A DNA stretch of 5,385 nt from an uncultured Oscillospiraceae bacterium (GTDB lineage: Bacteria; Bacillota; Clostridia; Oscillospirales; Acutalibacteraceae): NCBI GenBank assembly GCA_910587835.1, contig CAJUNQ010000045.1, positions 1 to 5,385 on the forward strand, written 5' to 3'. Below are positions 1 through 5,385 of this stretch, piece by piece. The stretch's first letter is position 1. Every line of letters starts with the position of its first letter. The translations under genes were made by a program, and so were the position numbers. Below the pieces are notes generated by a model, which had not been told where the DNA came from, did not search any database, and was given only the letters and a program-made list of their open reading frames with translations.

Positions 1-24
1 CTCCCAAAGGAAACCGTCTGCTGT

Positions 25-140
<116 letters not shown>

Positions 141-151
141 TCGTTTTTGCT

Positions 152-165
152 CAGTCTCTCGACTG
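152..165 (-). other. Short leader hairpin with GNRA-type loop before 5S
   Basis: On the minus strand, CAGTC and GACTG form a 5-bp stem closed by a GAGA loop, a GNRA-type tetraloop. It lies at the predicted 5' end of the 5S transcript, between the promoter (+1 expected near 165-167) and the mature 5S end at 140. It could protect the 5' end or guide processing of the roughly 25-nt leader. The structure is read from the sequence; the role is inferred. Confidence 0.4.
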
Positions 166-172
166 CTTGAAT

Positions 173-220
173 ATAATACCACAGCTTTTTGAAAATTGCA
201 AGCCCTTTTTTTATTTTTTT
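173..220 (-). promoter_or_regulatory. Strong rRNA-type promoter for 5S, with UP-like A-tracts
   Basis: On the minus strand the -35 hexamer TTGCAA (196-201) is separated by exactly 17 bp from the -10 hexamer TATTAT (173-178). A TGG directly before the -10 gives an extended -10 (TGn). Immediately upstream of the -35, positions 206-220 read AAAAAAATAAAAAAA on the minus strand, matching the position and composition of an rRNA UP element bound by the alpha C-terminal domains of RNA polymerase. The predicted start (G at about 166) is about 25 nt before mature 5S. Together these make it a dedicated housekeeping-sigma rRNA promoter driving 5S and whatever follows it to the left. Confidence 0.8.
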
Positions 221-363
221 CGTCTTTCTTTCATTTTTGCTATATACAGGCGCTTTCATATTTCTATCGCAATATATTGTGTATATTCTCTCCTGTCCCT
301 TCAACCGAAAGACTTTTGTAAGAGGACCTTAAGACATTTCCTGCTCTCCTGCCGGAAATCCCC
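221..363. other. AT-rich divergent intergenic region
   Basis: This non-coding stretch separates the 5S promoter (leftward) from the promoter of the membrane-protein gene (rightward). It is much richer in A/T than the genes around it. It contains a 10-bp perfect palindrome CAATATATTG (270-279). It also holds a weak possible second leftward promoter: TTGCGA at 267-272 with TGTATA at 243-248 (18-bp spacer), or TATATA at 241-246 (20-bp spacer). rRNA operons often have tandem promoters, but this match is poor. An open frame running 113-367 on the plus strand overlaps 5S and is not a gene. Nothing else was recognised. Confidence 0.5.
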
Positions 364-392
364 TTGACTTAACTAAGAGAATGCTTTAAACT
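364..392 (+). promoter_or_regulatory. Sigma-A-like promoter for the envelope gene cluster
   Basis: A TTGACT -35 (364-369; 5 of 6 consensus) lies 17 bp from TAAACT (387-392; 4 of 6), in an AT-rich patch 56 bp before the first start codon. It is the best rightward promoter in the intergenic region. No convincing promoter is seen before the second or third gene, so it may serve all three. No operator was recognised. Confidence 0.55.
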
Positions 393-448
393 TAAACTAT
401 CAGGAATTTCGTAAACGCAGCGGAAACCATGAATAGGAGGCTCTACTT

Positions 449-1096
449 ATGAAAAAAGGCAAGTTTGGCATTGTGCTCTGCTTCTACCCCATCGCGGCCT
501 TTGCGGCAGTTATTCTCAACTCCCCCATTATCTGTCTGGCGTTGGCCGCAGCCGCCATTTTTCTGGAAAAAGACGAATGGGCTGGCAGACAGTCCCTGCA
601 GGCCTGGATGGCCTCTGTCGTGGTCTTTTTCTTCAACGGCCTGTTCAAAAACGTGATGGGGCTGATTCATGTGCCCTTCCTCTCCACCATGTTGTCGGTG
701 GCTGCCGGCGTGCTGGGCGCCCTGGTCTACCTGGGCGCGATCATCCTCAGCGTTCTGGCCATTCTGCGGGTCGCCAAGGAGGAAGAGGCTAATGTGCCTC
801 TGCTGTCCTCTTTGGCCTACCGCATTTATGGCAAGGTGCGGCCCAAGCCCGCTCCCTCCCAGTACGCCGCGCCCTATCAGCCCCCTCAGCAGCCAACCGG
901 CGGCTATGGCTACCCCAACCCCGGCAATGGGGCTCCTGCCGCGCCTCAGCCCCCATATGCGGCCCCTTACCCGCCTCAGGCTCCGGCCAATCCGGCTCCC
1001 GCCCCTCAGTACGCCCCGCCGGTAAACCCTGCCCCCCAGACCCCTCAGCAGCCGGCAGCGCCGGCCCAGAGCGACGGCCAGAACGGGGCGGTGTGA
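449..1096 (+). CDS. Multi-pass membrane protein with Pro/Ala/Gln/Tyr-rich tail (DUF4870/Tic20-like)
   Basis: This is a 215-residue protein. The start is fixed by AGGAGG at 436-441, seven bases before ATG. The N-terminal 130 residues hold about four hydrophobic segments: roughly 7-22, 24-39, 51-67 and 82-107. Between segments 2 and 3 is KDEWAGRQSLQAW, and after the last is RVAKEEEANVPLL followed by a short amphipathic stretch. This pattern of a charged loop with a Q-x-x-x-A helix, and a closing segment before a conserved P-L/I-x-x-x-A motif, resembles small DUF4870/Tic20-like membrane proteins. The assignment comes from memory of the pattern, not a search. Residues 131-215 are low-complexity and almost uncharged, with recurring QYAAPY, PYAAPYPPQ and QYAPPV units. 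This tail is probably disordered and could span or bind the cell wall or recruit partners. The function is unknown. It is the first gene of a cluster with the DHHW protein 104 bp downstream. Confidence 0.85.
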   Translation: MKKGKFGIVLCFYPIAAFAAVILNSPIICLALAAAAIFLEKDEWAGRQSLQAWMASVVVFFFNGLFKNVMGLIHVPFLSTMLSVAAGVLGALVYLGAIILSVLAILRVAKEEEANVPLLSSLAYRIYGKVRPKPAPSQYAAPYQPPQQPTGGYGYPNPGNGAPAAPQPPYAAPYPPQAPANPAPAPQYAPPVNPAPQTPQQPAAPAQSDGQNGAV

Positions 1097-1142
1097 CGGC
1101 TGGGTTTTCCTGGCCCTGATTCCATCCTTCCCTGTGAACCAA

Positions 1143-1170
1143 GCCGCCTTGGGCATTTGCCGAAGGCGGC
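1143..1170 (+). other. Intercistronic hairpin between the two envelope genes
   Basis: GCCGCCTT (1143-1150) pairs perfectly with AAGGCGGC (1163-1170). Inside a G-G mismatch, GGC (1152-1154) pairs with GCC (1159-1161) around an ATTT loop. What follows is ATCTCTCTATT, not a clean T-run, so it would be a poor terminator. It lies 30 bases before the next start codon. It could be an mRNA processing or stabilising element, or a partial attenuator that lowers expression of the downstream gene. The structure is seen; the role is inferred. Confidence 0.5.
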
Positions 1171-1200
1171 ATCTCTCTATTCTGAAACGGAGGCGCTATT

Positions 1201-2388
1201 ATGGAGCGGGAATATATTTATCGGAGCAGCAAGGGGCCTGTACGCAAGCCCAGCCGCCACAACCGTCCTCCCTGGCCCCTGTGGACCTTGACCGGCCTGG
1301 TGGTACTGGCTATTGTGATCCTTCTGGTGGTTTTGTTTACACGGAAGGGCAGCGGCCCCTCGGAGGAGGACAGCTCGCAACTCCCTGCCGCTGCCCGTTC
1401 CTCCAGCGCGTCCTTCTCTGAGGGGGAGCCCACGCCTTCTCCCACCCCCTTTACTCCTGCCCAGCAGACTGCGCCGGACGCCGCGCCGGAGGACCTGGGC
1501 GGTCTGATGGTGGTGGAGGGCGCGGCCTATGAATATTTCTCATTCTCAACCGAGACAGCCAATTCTTACATCTCTGCGGTAGCCGCAGCCGGGGACGCTC
1601 TGTCTGGCAAGGCCCAGCTGTATCACCTGGTCGCCCCCAGCAGCATGGATGTTCTGCTGCCGGAGAGCTATCTCAGCGAACACCAAATAGACAGTGCAGA
1701 CCAGCGCAAGGCCATTGAAACCTATATCTACCCCTCTGTCACCAGCATGAGCTCCAGCGTTAAGACGGTTTCGGTGTTTGACGCTCTGCTTCAGCGGTGC
1801 GACCAGTATCTTTACTTTCGTACCGACCACACCTGGACCCAGCGGGGCGCATATTACGCCTATGTGGAGTTCTGCCGGGCCAAGGGCATTGAGCCCGTTC
1901 AGCTAGACCAGCTGGAAAAAAAGGAGTATGAAGGCTTTATGGGCGGCCTCTCCGCCCAGGCAGGGGAGGACAGGCTCACCGCTGACACTGTGGAGGCCTT
2001 TCTCCCCGCCGGAAACACCAGCCTGAGCTTTACCACCAGCGAGGGGGACACAAATGACGGCTGGCAGGTAATCTCTGATGGCAGCGATTACAGCAGCTCT
2101 CTGCTATACCTGATCTTCGCTGCGGGAGACCAGCCCTACAAGGTATTGGAGAACCAGGACATCACTGACGGCTCGGCCTGTGTGGTGGTACAGGACTCCT
2201 ATGGCAACTTCTTTATTCCCTTCCTGACACAGCACTATCAGCATGTGTATGTTGTGGACTACCGGTATTATGAGGGCAGTGTGCCCCAGCTGGCCAGCGA
2301 CAAGGGAGCCTCGGACGTGATTATTCTCAACCAGGTGATGGCTGTCAGCAGCGAGGACGCGGTAAGCTCCCTTCAGGACTTGTTCTAA
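1201..2388 (+). CDS. Membrane-anchored extracytoplasmic DHHW-family protein (SGNH/AlgX-AlgJ-like fold)
   Basis: This is a 395-residue protein. GGAGG at 1189-1193, seven bases before ATG, supports the start. A basic cytoplasmic N-terminus (residues 1-24) is followed by one transmembrane helix (about 27-47), then a Ser/Pro/Thr-rich linker (about 50-97), so the main domain (about 100-395) should lie outside the membrane. Residues 205-220 read YFRTDHTWTQRGAYYA, the signature region of DHHW proteins, which resemble the alginate O-acetylation proteins AlgJ/AlgX and SGNH hydrolases. QDSYGN (331-336) supplies the likely nucleophile Ser333, with Asp209 in the signature motif. The C-terminal YVVDYRYYEG and DVIILNQV segments also fit the family. 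The usual D-x-H-W is D209-H210-T211-W212 here, so the expected catalytic His position is Thr. Related proteins often act with an MBOAT acyltransferase on envelope polysaccharide, but none is present in the window. Polysaccharide modification is therefore only a possibility. Confidence 0.88.
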   Translation: MEREYIYRSSKGPVRKPSRHNRPPWPLWTLTGLVVLAIVILLVVLFTRKGSGPSEEDSSQLPAAARSSSASFSEGEPTPSPTPFTPAQQTAPDAAPEDLGGLMVVEGAAYEYFSFSTETANSYISAVAAAGDALSGKAQLYHLVAPSSMDVLLPESYLSEHQIDSADQRKAIETYIYPSVTSMSSSVKTVSVFDALLQRCDQYLYFRTDHTWTQRGAYYAYVEFCRAKGIEPVQLDQLEKKEYEGFMGGLSAQAGEDRLTADTVEAFLPAGNTSLSFTTSEGDTNDGWQVISDGSDYSSSLLYLIFAAGDQPYKVLENQDITDGSACVVVQDSYGNFFIPFLTQHYQHVYVVDYRYYEGSVPQLASDKGASDVIILNQVMAVSSEDAVSSLQDLF

Positions 2389-2436
2389 GTGGGGTGATCC
2401 TAAAAAAAAATTACCATCCATTTTCAGGAGGAAAGC

Positions 2437-2823
2437 ATGAAAAATTACACCCAAGTCTATGTGAAGAACAGTCTGGAAGCAGCAAAGCTGTACTGCGACG
2501 CTTTTGGGGCGGAGATTACCCGGGAGATGAAAAAACCTGACGGGACAGCCTATGAGCACTGCGAGCTGTCTGTGAACGGCGAGGGCTTTCTGGCGTTGGC
2601 CGAGGCGGCAAATCCCTGTGACGTGGAGCTTATCCACAAGATGAAATGGGAGACCATGACCTTCAATGTGTTTGAAATGGGGAGCAGGGAGGCGGTTCTT
2701 CACGCCTTTGAGGTGCTTAACGATGGGGGCGTAGTGCTCCACCCGATCGGGGCCTTGCCCTGGAATGAATATAACGCAACCGTAATCGACAAATACGGGG
2801 TCTGCTGGTGGATTGCCATCTGA
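2437..2823 (+). CDS. VOC superfamily (glyoxalase-fold, PhnB-like) protein
   Basis: This is a 128-residue protein, the usual size for a single-chain VOC protein built from two beta-alpha-beta-beta-beta modules. AGGAGG lies at 2426-2431, five bases before ATG. Family features are the N-terminal strand followed by SLEAAKLYCDAFGAEI (12-27), typical of PhnB-like members (x-A-x-x-Y-x-x-x-F-G-A), a second helix REAVLHAFEVLNDGG (84-98), and the closing DKYGVCWWI (118-126). VOC proteins include glyoxalases, dioxygenases, antibiotic-binding proteins and many of unknown substrate. PhnB-like members often lack a clear metal site, and none can be assigned here. The gene begins 48 bp after the DHHW gene with no visible promoter or terminator between, only a run of nine A's (2402-2410). 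It is probably co-transcribed, but a functional link with the envelope genes is not evident. The cluster ends at the strong terminator that follows. Confidence 0.88.
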   Translation: MKNYTQVYVKNSLEAAKLYCDAFGAEITREMKKPDGTAYEHCELSVNGEGFLALAEAANPCDVELIHKMKWETMTFNVFEMGSREAVLHAFEVLNDGGVVLHPIGALPWNEYNATVIDKYGVCWWIAI

Positions 2824-2834
2824 GCCAGGTCCTG

Positions 2835-2880
2835 CAACAAAGAAAAAGGACAGCCTAAGCGCTGTCCTTTTTCTTTGTTG
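2835..2880. terminator. Bidirectional intrinsic terminator with perfect 20-bp stem
   Basis: Positions 2835-2854 and 2861-2880 are perfect inverted repeats around a 6-base loop, CTAAGC. The stem has a GC-rich core (GGACAGC/GCTGTCC) flanked by an A5 run on one side and a T5 run on the other, so on either strand the core hairpin is followed by a T-run. It sits between the plus-strand VOC gene (ends 2823) and the minus-strand methyltransferase gene (ends 2893). It therefore serves both convergent units and should block antisense readthrough. Confidence 0.95.
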
Positions 2881-2892
2881 GCAAATTCTGTT

Positions 2893-3714
2893 CTATTTAC
2901 GCGCCACCGCCAGAAAATGGGGACTGAACCCCAGCAGGGAAGGCTGGCTTTCCGTAAGCCGCAGCAGCTCCAACAGACGCTCCCGGGCTGTCGGGTCCTC
3001 CCACTTTTCGTTGAGGTCAGGCGTAAACCAGATACAGCCCTCCACCGCAAGGGTCTCCTGCATGGTAAAGACACAGCCGGTCAGTTCAGCGGCCAACTCC
3101 TCCGGCGTATGAAAATAGGCCTGGGCGATCATGTTGGGATATTTTTCAGGACGATGGTGCTCTCCTGTGGTGATCTCCTTGCGGAGCATCTCCATGTAGA
3201 CCTCATCGTCAATCAGCTCATTGGCAGTACGGTAGGTAGACAGGGCCCAGGTTGCTGAGCTGAACTTGGAGATTCCCGCCGCCATCAGCAGCCCGCCGGG
3301 CCGAAGCACCCGCAAGGCCTCCTGTATGGCCTGTAAGCGGTTTTCACGCCCCAGGAGGTGATACAATGGGCCCATGAGCAGCAAGACGTCACAGGAGGCA
3401 TCCTCAGCGGGAAGAAAACGGGCATCAGCAACAAAGGCCTGATAGGGGTGGGTCTGGTGGCTCTTTGCATAGGCAACGGCACTGGGGGCCAACTCAAAAA
3501 GAGTCACCTCACAGCCCAGTCCTGCCAGCCAGTTGGAGTAATAGCTCACGCCTCCGCCCACGTCGTACACAGTCATACCGGGCTTTACATAGCGAGAGAG
3601 AATCTCCTTGGTGCGGGCAGCTTCAATAATACCCAAGCCCCGTTCCAGGCGATTGATCTCTGCGCCGTTCTCATAAAATTCTAATACTTCATCTATATTT
3701 TCTGTCTTACTCAT
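2893..3714 (-). CDS. Class I SAM-dependent methyltransferase
   Basis: This is a 273-residue cytosolic enzyme predicted to transfer a methyl group from S-adenosylmethionine to an unidentified substrate. GAGGAG lies ten bases before ATG; a nearer ATG at 3 bases opens only a four-codon frame. The Rossmann-like core shows motif I VYDVGGGVS (49-57; a D-x-G-G-G loop in which the last usual Gly is Ser57), the acidic residue at the end of strand 2 (E74 in TLFELA), VADARFLP (95-102) with D97 near the adenine, the post-motif CDVLLLMGPLYHL (109-121), and LRPGG (137-141). This is the Methyltransf_11/25 pattern, and GPLYHL is common in small Firmicutes members of it. The C-terminal third (about 150-273) is probably a substrate-binding cap. 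It lies 34 bp after the HAD-GNAT gene and is probably in the same transcript. A natural-product, nucleotide, small-molecule or RNA substrate cannot be distinguished from sequence. Confidence 0.9.
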   Translation of the reverse strand: MSKTENIDEVLEFYENGAEINRLERGLGIIEAARTKEILSRYVKPGMTVYDVGGGVSYYSNWLAGLGCEVTLFELAPSAVAYAKSHQTHPYQAFVADARFLPAEDASCDVLLLMGPLYHLLGRENRLQAIQEALRVLRPGGLLMAAGISKFSSATWALSTYRTANELIDDEVYMEMLRKEITTGEHHRPEKYPNMIAQAYFHTPEELAAELTGCVFTMQETLAVEGCIWFTPDLNEKWEDPTARERLLELLRLTESQPSLLGFSPHFLAVARK

Positions 3715-3748
3715 AAATCATACGCTCCTCAATTTGAATGGGGAAACG

Positions 3749-4861
3749 CTATCGGACAACCTCTGTCGCAATGACTTGAAAGTCATTTTTTTCATATAAC
3801 TGAATGGCGCTCTGGTTCCAATCCGCCACATGCAAGGTGATTGGGCAGACTCCTCTTTGCTGCATACGGGCTACTGCAAACCGCAACAGCCCATGGCCAT
3901 ACCCTTTCTTCTGAAAATGTCGTATCACAAAGAGGTCATCGATCTCGTTTCCATATATGGCAACCGAGCCTGCCAGCTCCCCGTCCACCTCAAGGAGGAA
4001 GATGTTCTCCGCCTTGGAGCACAACGCCGCCCTGTCTGGGCAGCAGTGGATGGGGGACAGGTGCAAAGCCCGGCGCATATCAGAAAAGCAATCGTTGTAA
4101 GCGTTGCTATATGTGAGATAATCTGCATCACAATAGGTGCGCAGGCACAGCTTTGACATGGGAAGGACTGGGCCTGCGTATTCCATTGTATGGGCAAGTA
4201 TGAACTGCTCTCGCACTAGCTCCCACAAATCAAAGCCTTCCTTGTCCTTCCGCCTGACCTCAACAAAGCGACAGCCTGCATTCTCTGCTGTCAGCTTATC
4301 CTTCTGCTCATCTCCAAACAGCACCAACTCGTGAACAGGAACATGAAAATGCTCCGCAATCATTTCCAGGCCGTGAGGGTTTGGCTTCCGATACCCGCAT
4401 ACGGCGGAGGAGACATATAGATCGAGATTTGGAAGCAACTCCTGGATATCCCTTTTAAAGCCCTCATCGGGCATTCCGCTGGGCAGGTCAGTCAGAGCCG
4501 CTATCTGAACGCCCATTTCTCTGAGCCTGAAAAGACAGGGCATGGTGTCTGGATATATTTTGCTCCTCAGATTCAGGGAGTGGAAGAAGACTTCAATACA
4601 TTCGGGAACTGGCGGAAGGTTTTCCCAATGATTGAGGGCTTTTCCAAACAACCGTTCCGGGGATATCTCATTTTCCCGAGCAGTGATTCTAGGATTCAAT
4701 CTCTGCAAAATTTCCACAGAGCATGTAATATCCTCTGGCGAAGCGCAGCAGTAGAAGTGGTTGTTAACTGTCTGCAATCCCCGTTCATAGAAGGAAGCCC
4801 AATTTTCAGGCATACCGATATATTCCATCAGCGTCCCGCCTACATCGAAAACAAACACCAT
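3749..4861 (-). CDS. HAD-family hydrolase / GNAT N-acetyltransferase fusion
   Basis: This is a 370-residue two-domain protein. Residues 1-222 are a HAD phosphatase-like domain: motif I FDVGGTL (D6 nucleophile), motif II ALTD (T124), motif III YRKP (K159), and motif IV LFGDEQKD (D184, E185, D188). The second Asp of the usual D-x-D is Gly8; D-x-G/N variants occur in HAD IA-type proteins but lose the canonical acid/base. Residues 238-370 are a GNAT acetyltransferase: an acetyl-CoA loop QKKGYGHG (317-324) after the DDLFVIRHF strand, then HVADWNQSAIQLYEKNDF (344-361) with candidate general acid Tyr356. The ATG at 4861 was chosen because it lies eight bases after an AGG and directly before the HAD first strand. 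An in-frame ATG at 4906 lies inside the rRNA terminator hairpin. The substrate is unknown; dephosphorylation or phosphate recognition followed by acetylation of a small metabolite is a plausible joint role. The methyltransferase gene follows 34 bp downstream. Confidence 0.9.
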   Translation of the reverse strand: MVFVFDVGGTLMEYIGMPENWASFYERGLQTVNNHFYCCASPEDITCSVEILQRLNPRITARENEISPERLFGKALNHWENLPPVPECIEVFFHSLNLRSKIYPDTMPCLFRLREMGVQIAALTDLPSGMPDEGFKRDIQELLPNLDLYVSSAVCGYRKPNPHGLEMIAEHFHVPVHELVLFGDEQKDKLTAENAGCRFVEVRRKDKEGFDLWELVREQFILAHTMEYAGPVLPMSKLCLRTYCDADYLTYSNAYNDCFSDMRRALHLSPIHCCPDRAALCSKAENIFLLEVDGELAGSVAIYGNEIDDLFVIRHFQKKGYGHGLLRFAVARMQQRGVCPITLHVADWNQSAIQLYEKNDFQVIATEVVR

Positions 4862-4866
4862 TGGAA

Positions 4867-4878
4867 CTACCTGCCTCT
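4867..4878 (-). promoter_or_regulatory. Ribosome binding site deciding the HAD-GNAT start
   Basis: On the minus strand the sequence reads AGAGGCAGGTAG; its second AGG is eight bases before ATG at 4861. It is the only purine-rich site in the short gap between the rRNA terminator and the gene, and it argues for the downstream start over the one at 4906. The match to AGGAGG is moderate. Confidence 0.55.
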
Positions 4879-4887
4879 CAGAATATG

Positions 4888-4919
4888 GAAAAAACAGCCC
4901 ATCCATACGGATGGACTGT
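4888..4919 (-). terminator. Intrinsic terminator of the 23S-containing rRNA operon
   Basis: On the minus strand an 11-bp stem (4909-4919 with 4894-4904) encloses a GTAT loop and is followed by a T-run at 4889-4894. One pair is G-U in the minus transcript and would be a C-A mismatch in the plus transcript, so the hairpin is better on the minus strand, as is the T-run. It lies 87 bases after the end of 23S with no 5S or tRNA in between. It is therefore the end of this rRNA transcription unit. The HAD-GNAT start codon is only 26 bases past the hairpin and T-run. Confidence 0.9.
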
Positions 4920-5006
4920 CAATAATCAAAATATTTCACAGTACCCTAAAAACTGAATAAAGGAGAAAGCGGATAGAAGGAATCGAGTAAAGGGTTGGGA
5001 ACCAAC
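4920..5006 (-). other. 23S rRNA 3' trailer
   Basis: This 87-base spacer runs from the mature 23S 3' end to the terminator and carries no 5S, tRNA or reading frame of note. On the minus strand it includes CTTTATTCAGTTTTTAGGG (4944-4962), similar to trailer sequences that pair with a leader before 23S to form the RNase III processing stalk in Firmicutes. The matching leader lies outside the window. Only weak promoter-like matches were seen that could serve the HAD-GNAT gene, for example TTCAGT with TATTTT at an 18-bp spacing. Confidence 0.5.

Positions 5007-5385
<379 letters not shown>

Noticed and set aside
443..1156. 237-codon open frame on the minus strand
   Set aside because: It is antisense to the membrane-protein gene, and its Arg/Gly-rich product is the typical shadow of GC-rich Pro/Ala codons. 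The plus-strand gene has a strong RBS and clear membrane segments.
2389..2436. Promoter or terminator between the DHHW and VOC genes
   Set aside because: There is a nine-A run but no hairpin and no -35/-10 pair; simple co-transcription is more likely.
2104..2742. 212-codon open frame on the minus strand
   Set aside because: It spans the antisense of the DHHW 3' end, the spacer and most of the VOC gene, both of which are well supported. It has no recognised motif.
4862..4906. Fifteen-codon upstream extension of the HAD-GNAT gene
   Set aside because: The ATG at 4906 lies in the loop of the rRNA terminator and has no RBS; the ATG at 4861 has one and matches the usual HAD start.
4917..4922. Perfect TTGACA on the minus strand as a -35 for the HAD-GNAT operon
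   Set aside because: At 16-19 bp spacing there is only the GC-rich terminator stem and no -10; the nearest TATTCT is about 31 bp away.

Overview
The window comes from a moderately GC-rich, low-AT-codon member of the Bacillota (Firmicutes). It is most likely a gut-type Clostridia/Oscillospirales relative. The clues are the Firmicutes-type 5S and 23S sequences, strong AGGAGG-type ribosome binding sites, sigma-A-like promoters, intrinsic terminators, and a DHHW-family secreted protein. Genus cannot be assigned by eye.

Layout, left to right. A complete 5S rRNA gene (about 25-140, minus strand) is preceded on its own strand by a strong rRNA-type promoter: extended -10, 17-bp spacer, and an A-tract UP-like element. 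An AT-rich divergent intergenic region follows, then a plus-strand cluster of three genes. These encode a multi-pass membrane protein with a Pro/Ala/Gln/Tyr-rich tail (449-1096), a membrane-anchored extracytoplasmic DHHW/SGNH-like protein (1201-2388), and a small VOC (glyoxalase-fold, PhnB-like) protein (2437-2823). A perfect 20-bp bidirectional terminator separates this cluster from two convergent minus-strand genes: a HAD phosphatase-like/GNAT acetyltransferase fusion (3749-4861) and, downstream of it, a class I SAM-dependent methyltransferase (2893-3714). The last 379 bases are the 3' end of a 23S rRNA gene on the minus strand. It is followed by an 87-base trailer and an intrinsic terminator (4888-4919).

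The most notable point is the rRNA architecture. The 23S gene is followed by its own terminator and no 5S. The next 5S on the same strand lies almost 4.9 kb away and has its own rRNA-class promoter. This fits either a 5S-first operon order (5S-16S-23S, with a second rrn operon starting at the left edge) or a classical operon split by inserted genes. The window alone cannot tell these apart, but the promoter and terminator placement favours the first.

The five protein genes do not form one obvious pathway. The first two look like a cell-envelope pair, and the HAD-GNAT and methyltransferase genes look like a small enzyme operon. The HAD-GNAT start codon lies only 26 bases past the rRNA terminator, so its transcription may depend on a promoter inside the 23S trailer or on readthrough from the rRNA operon. 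No mobile element, CRISPR array or tRNA was seen.
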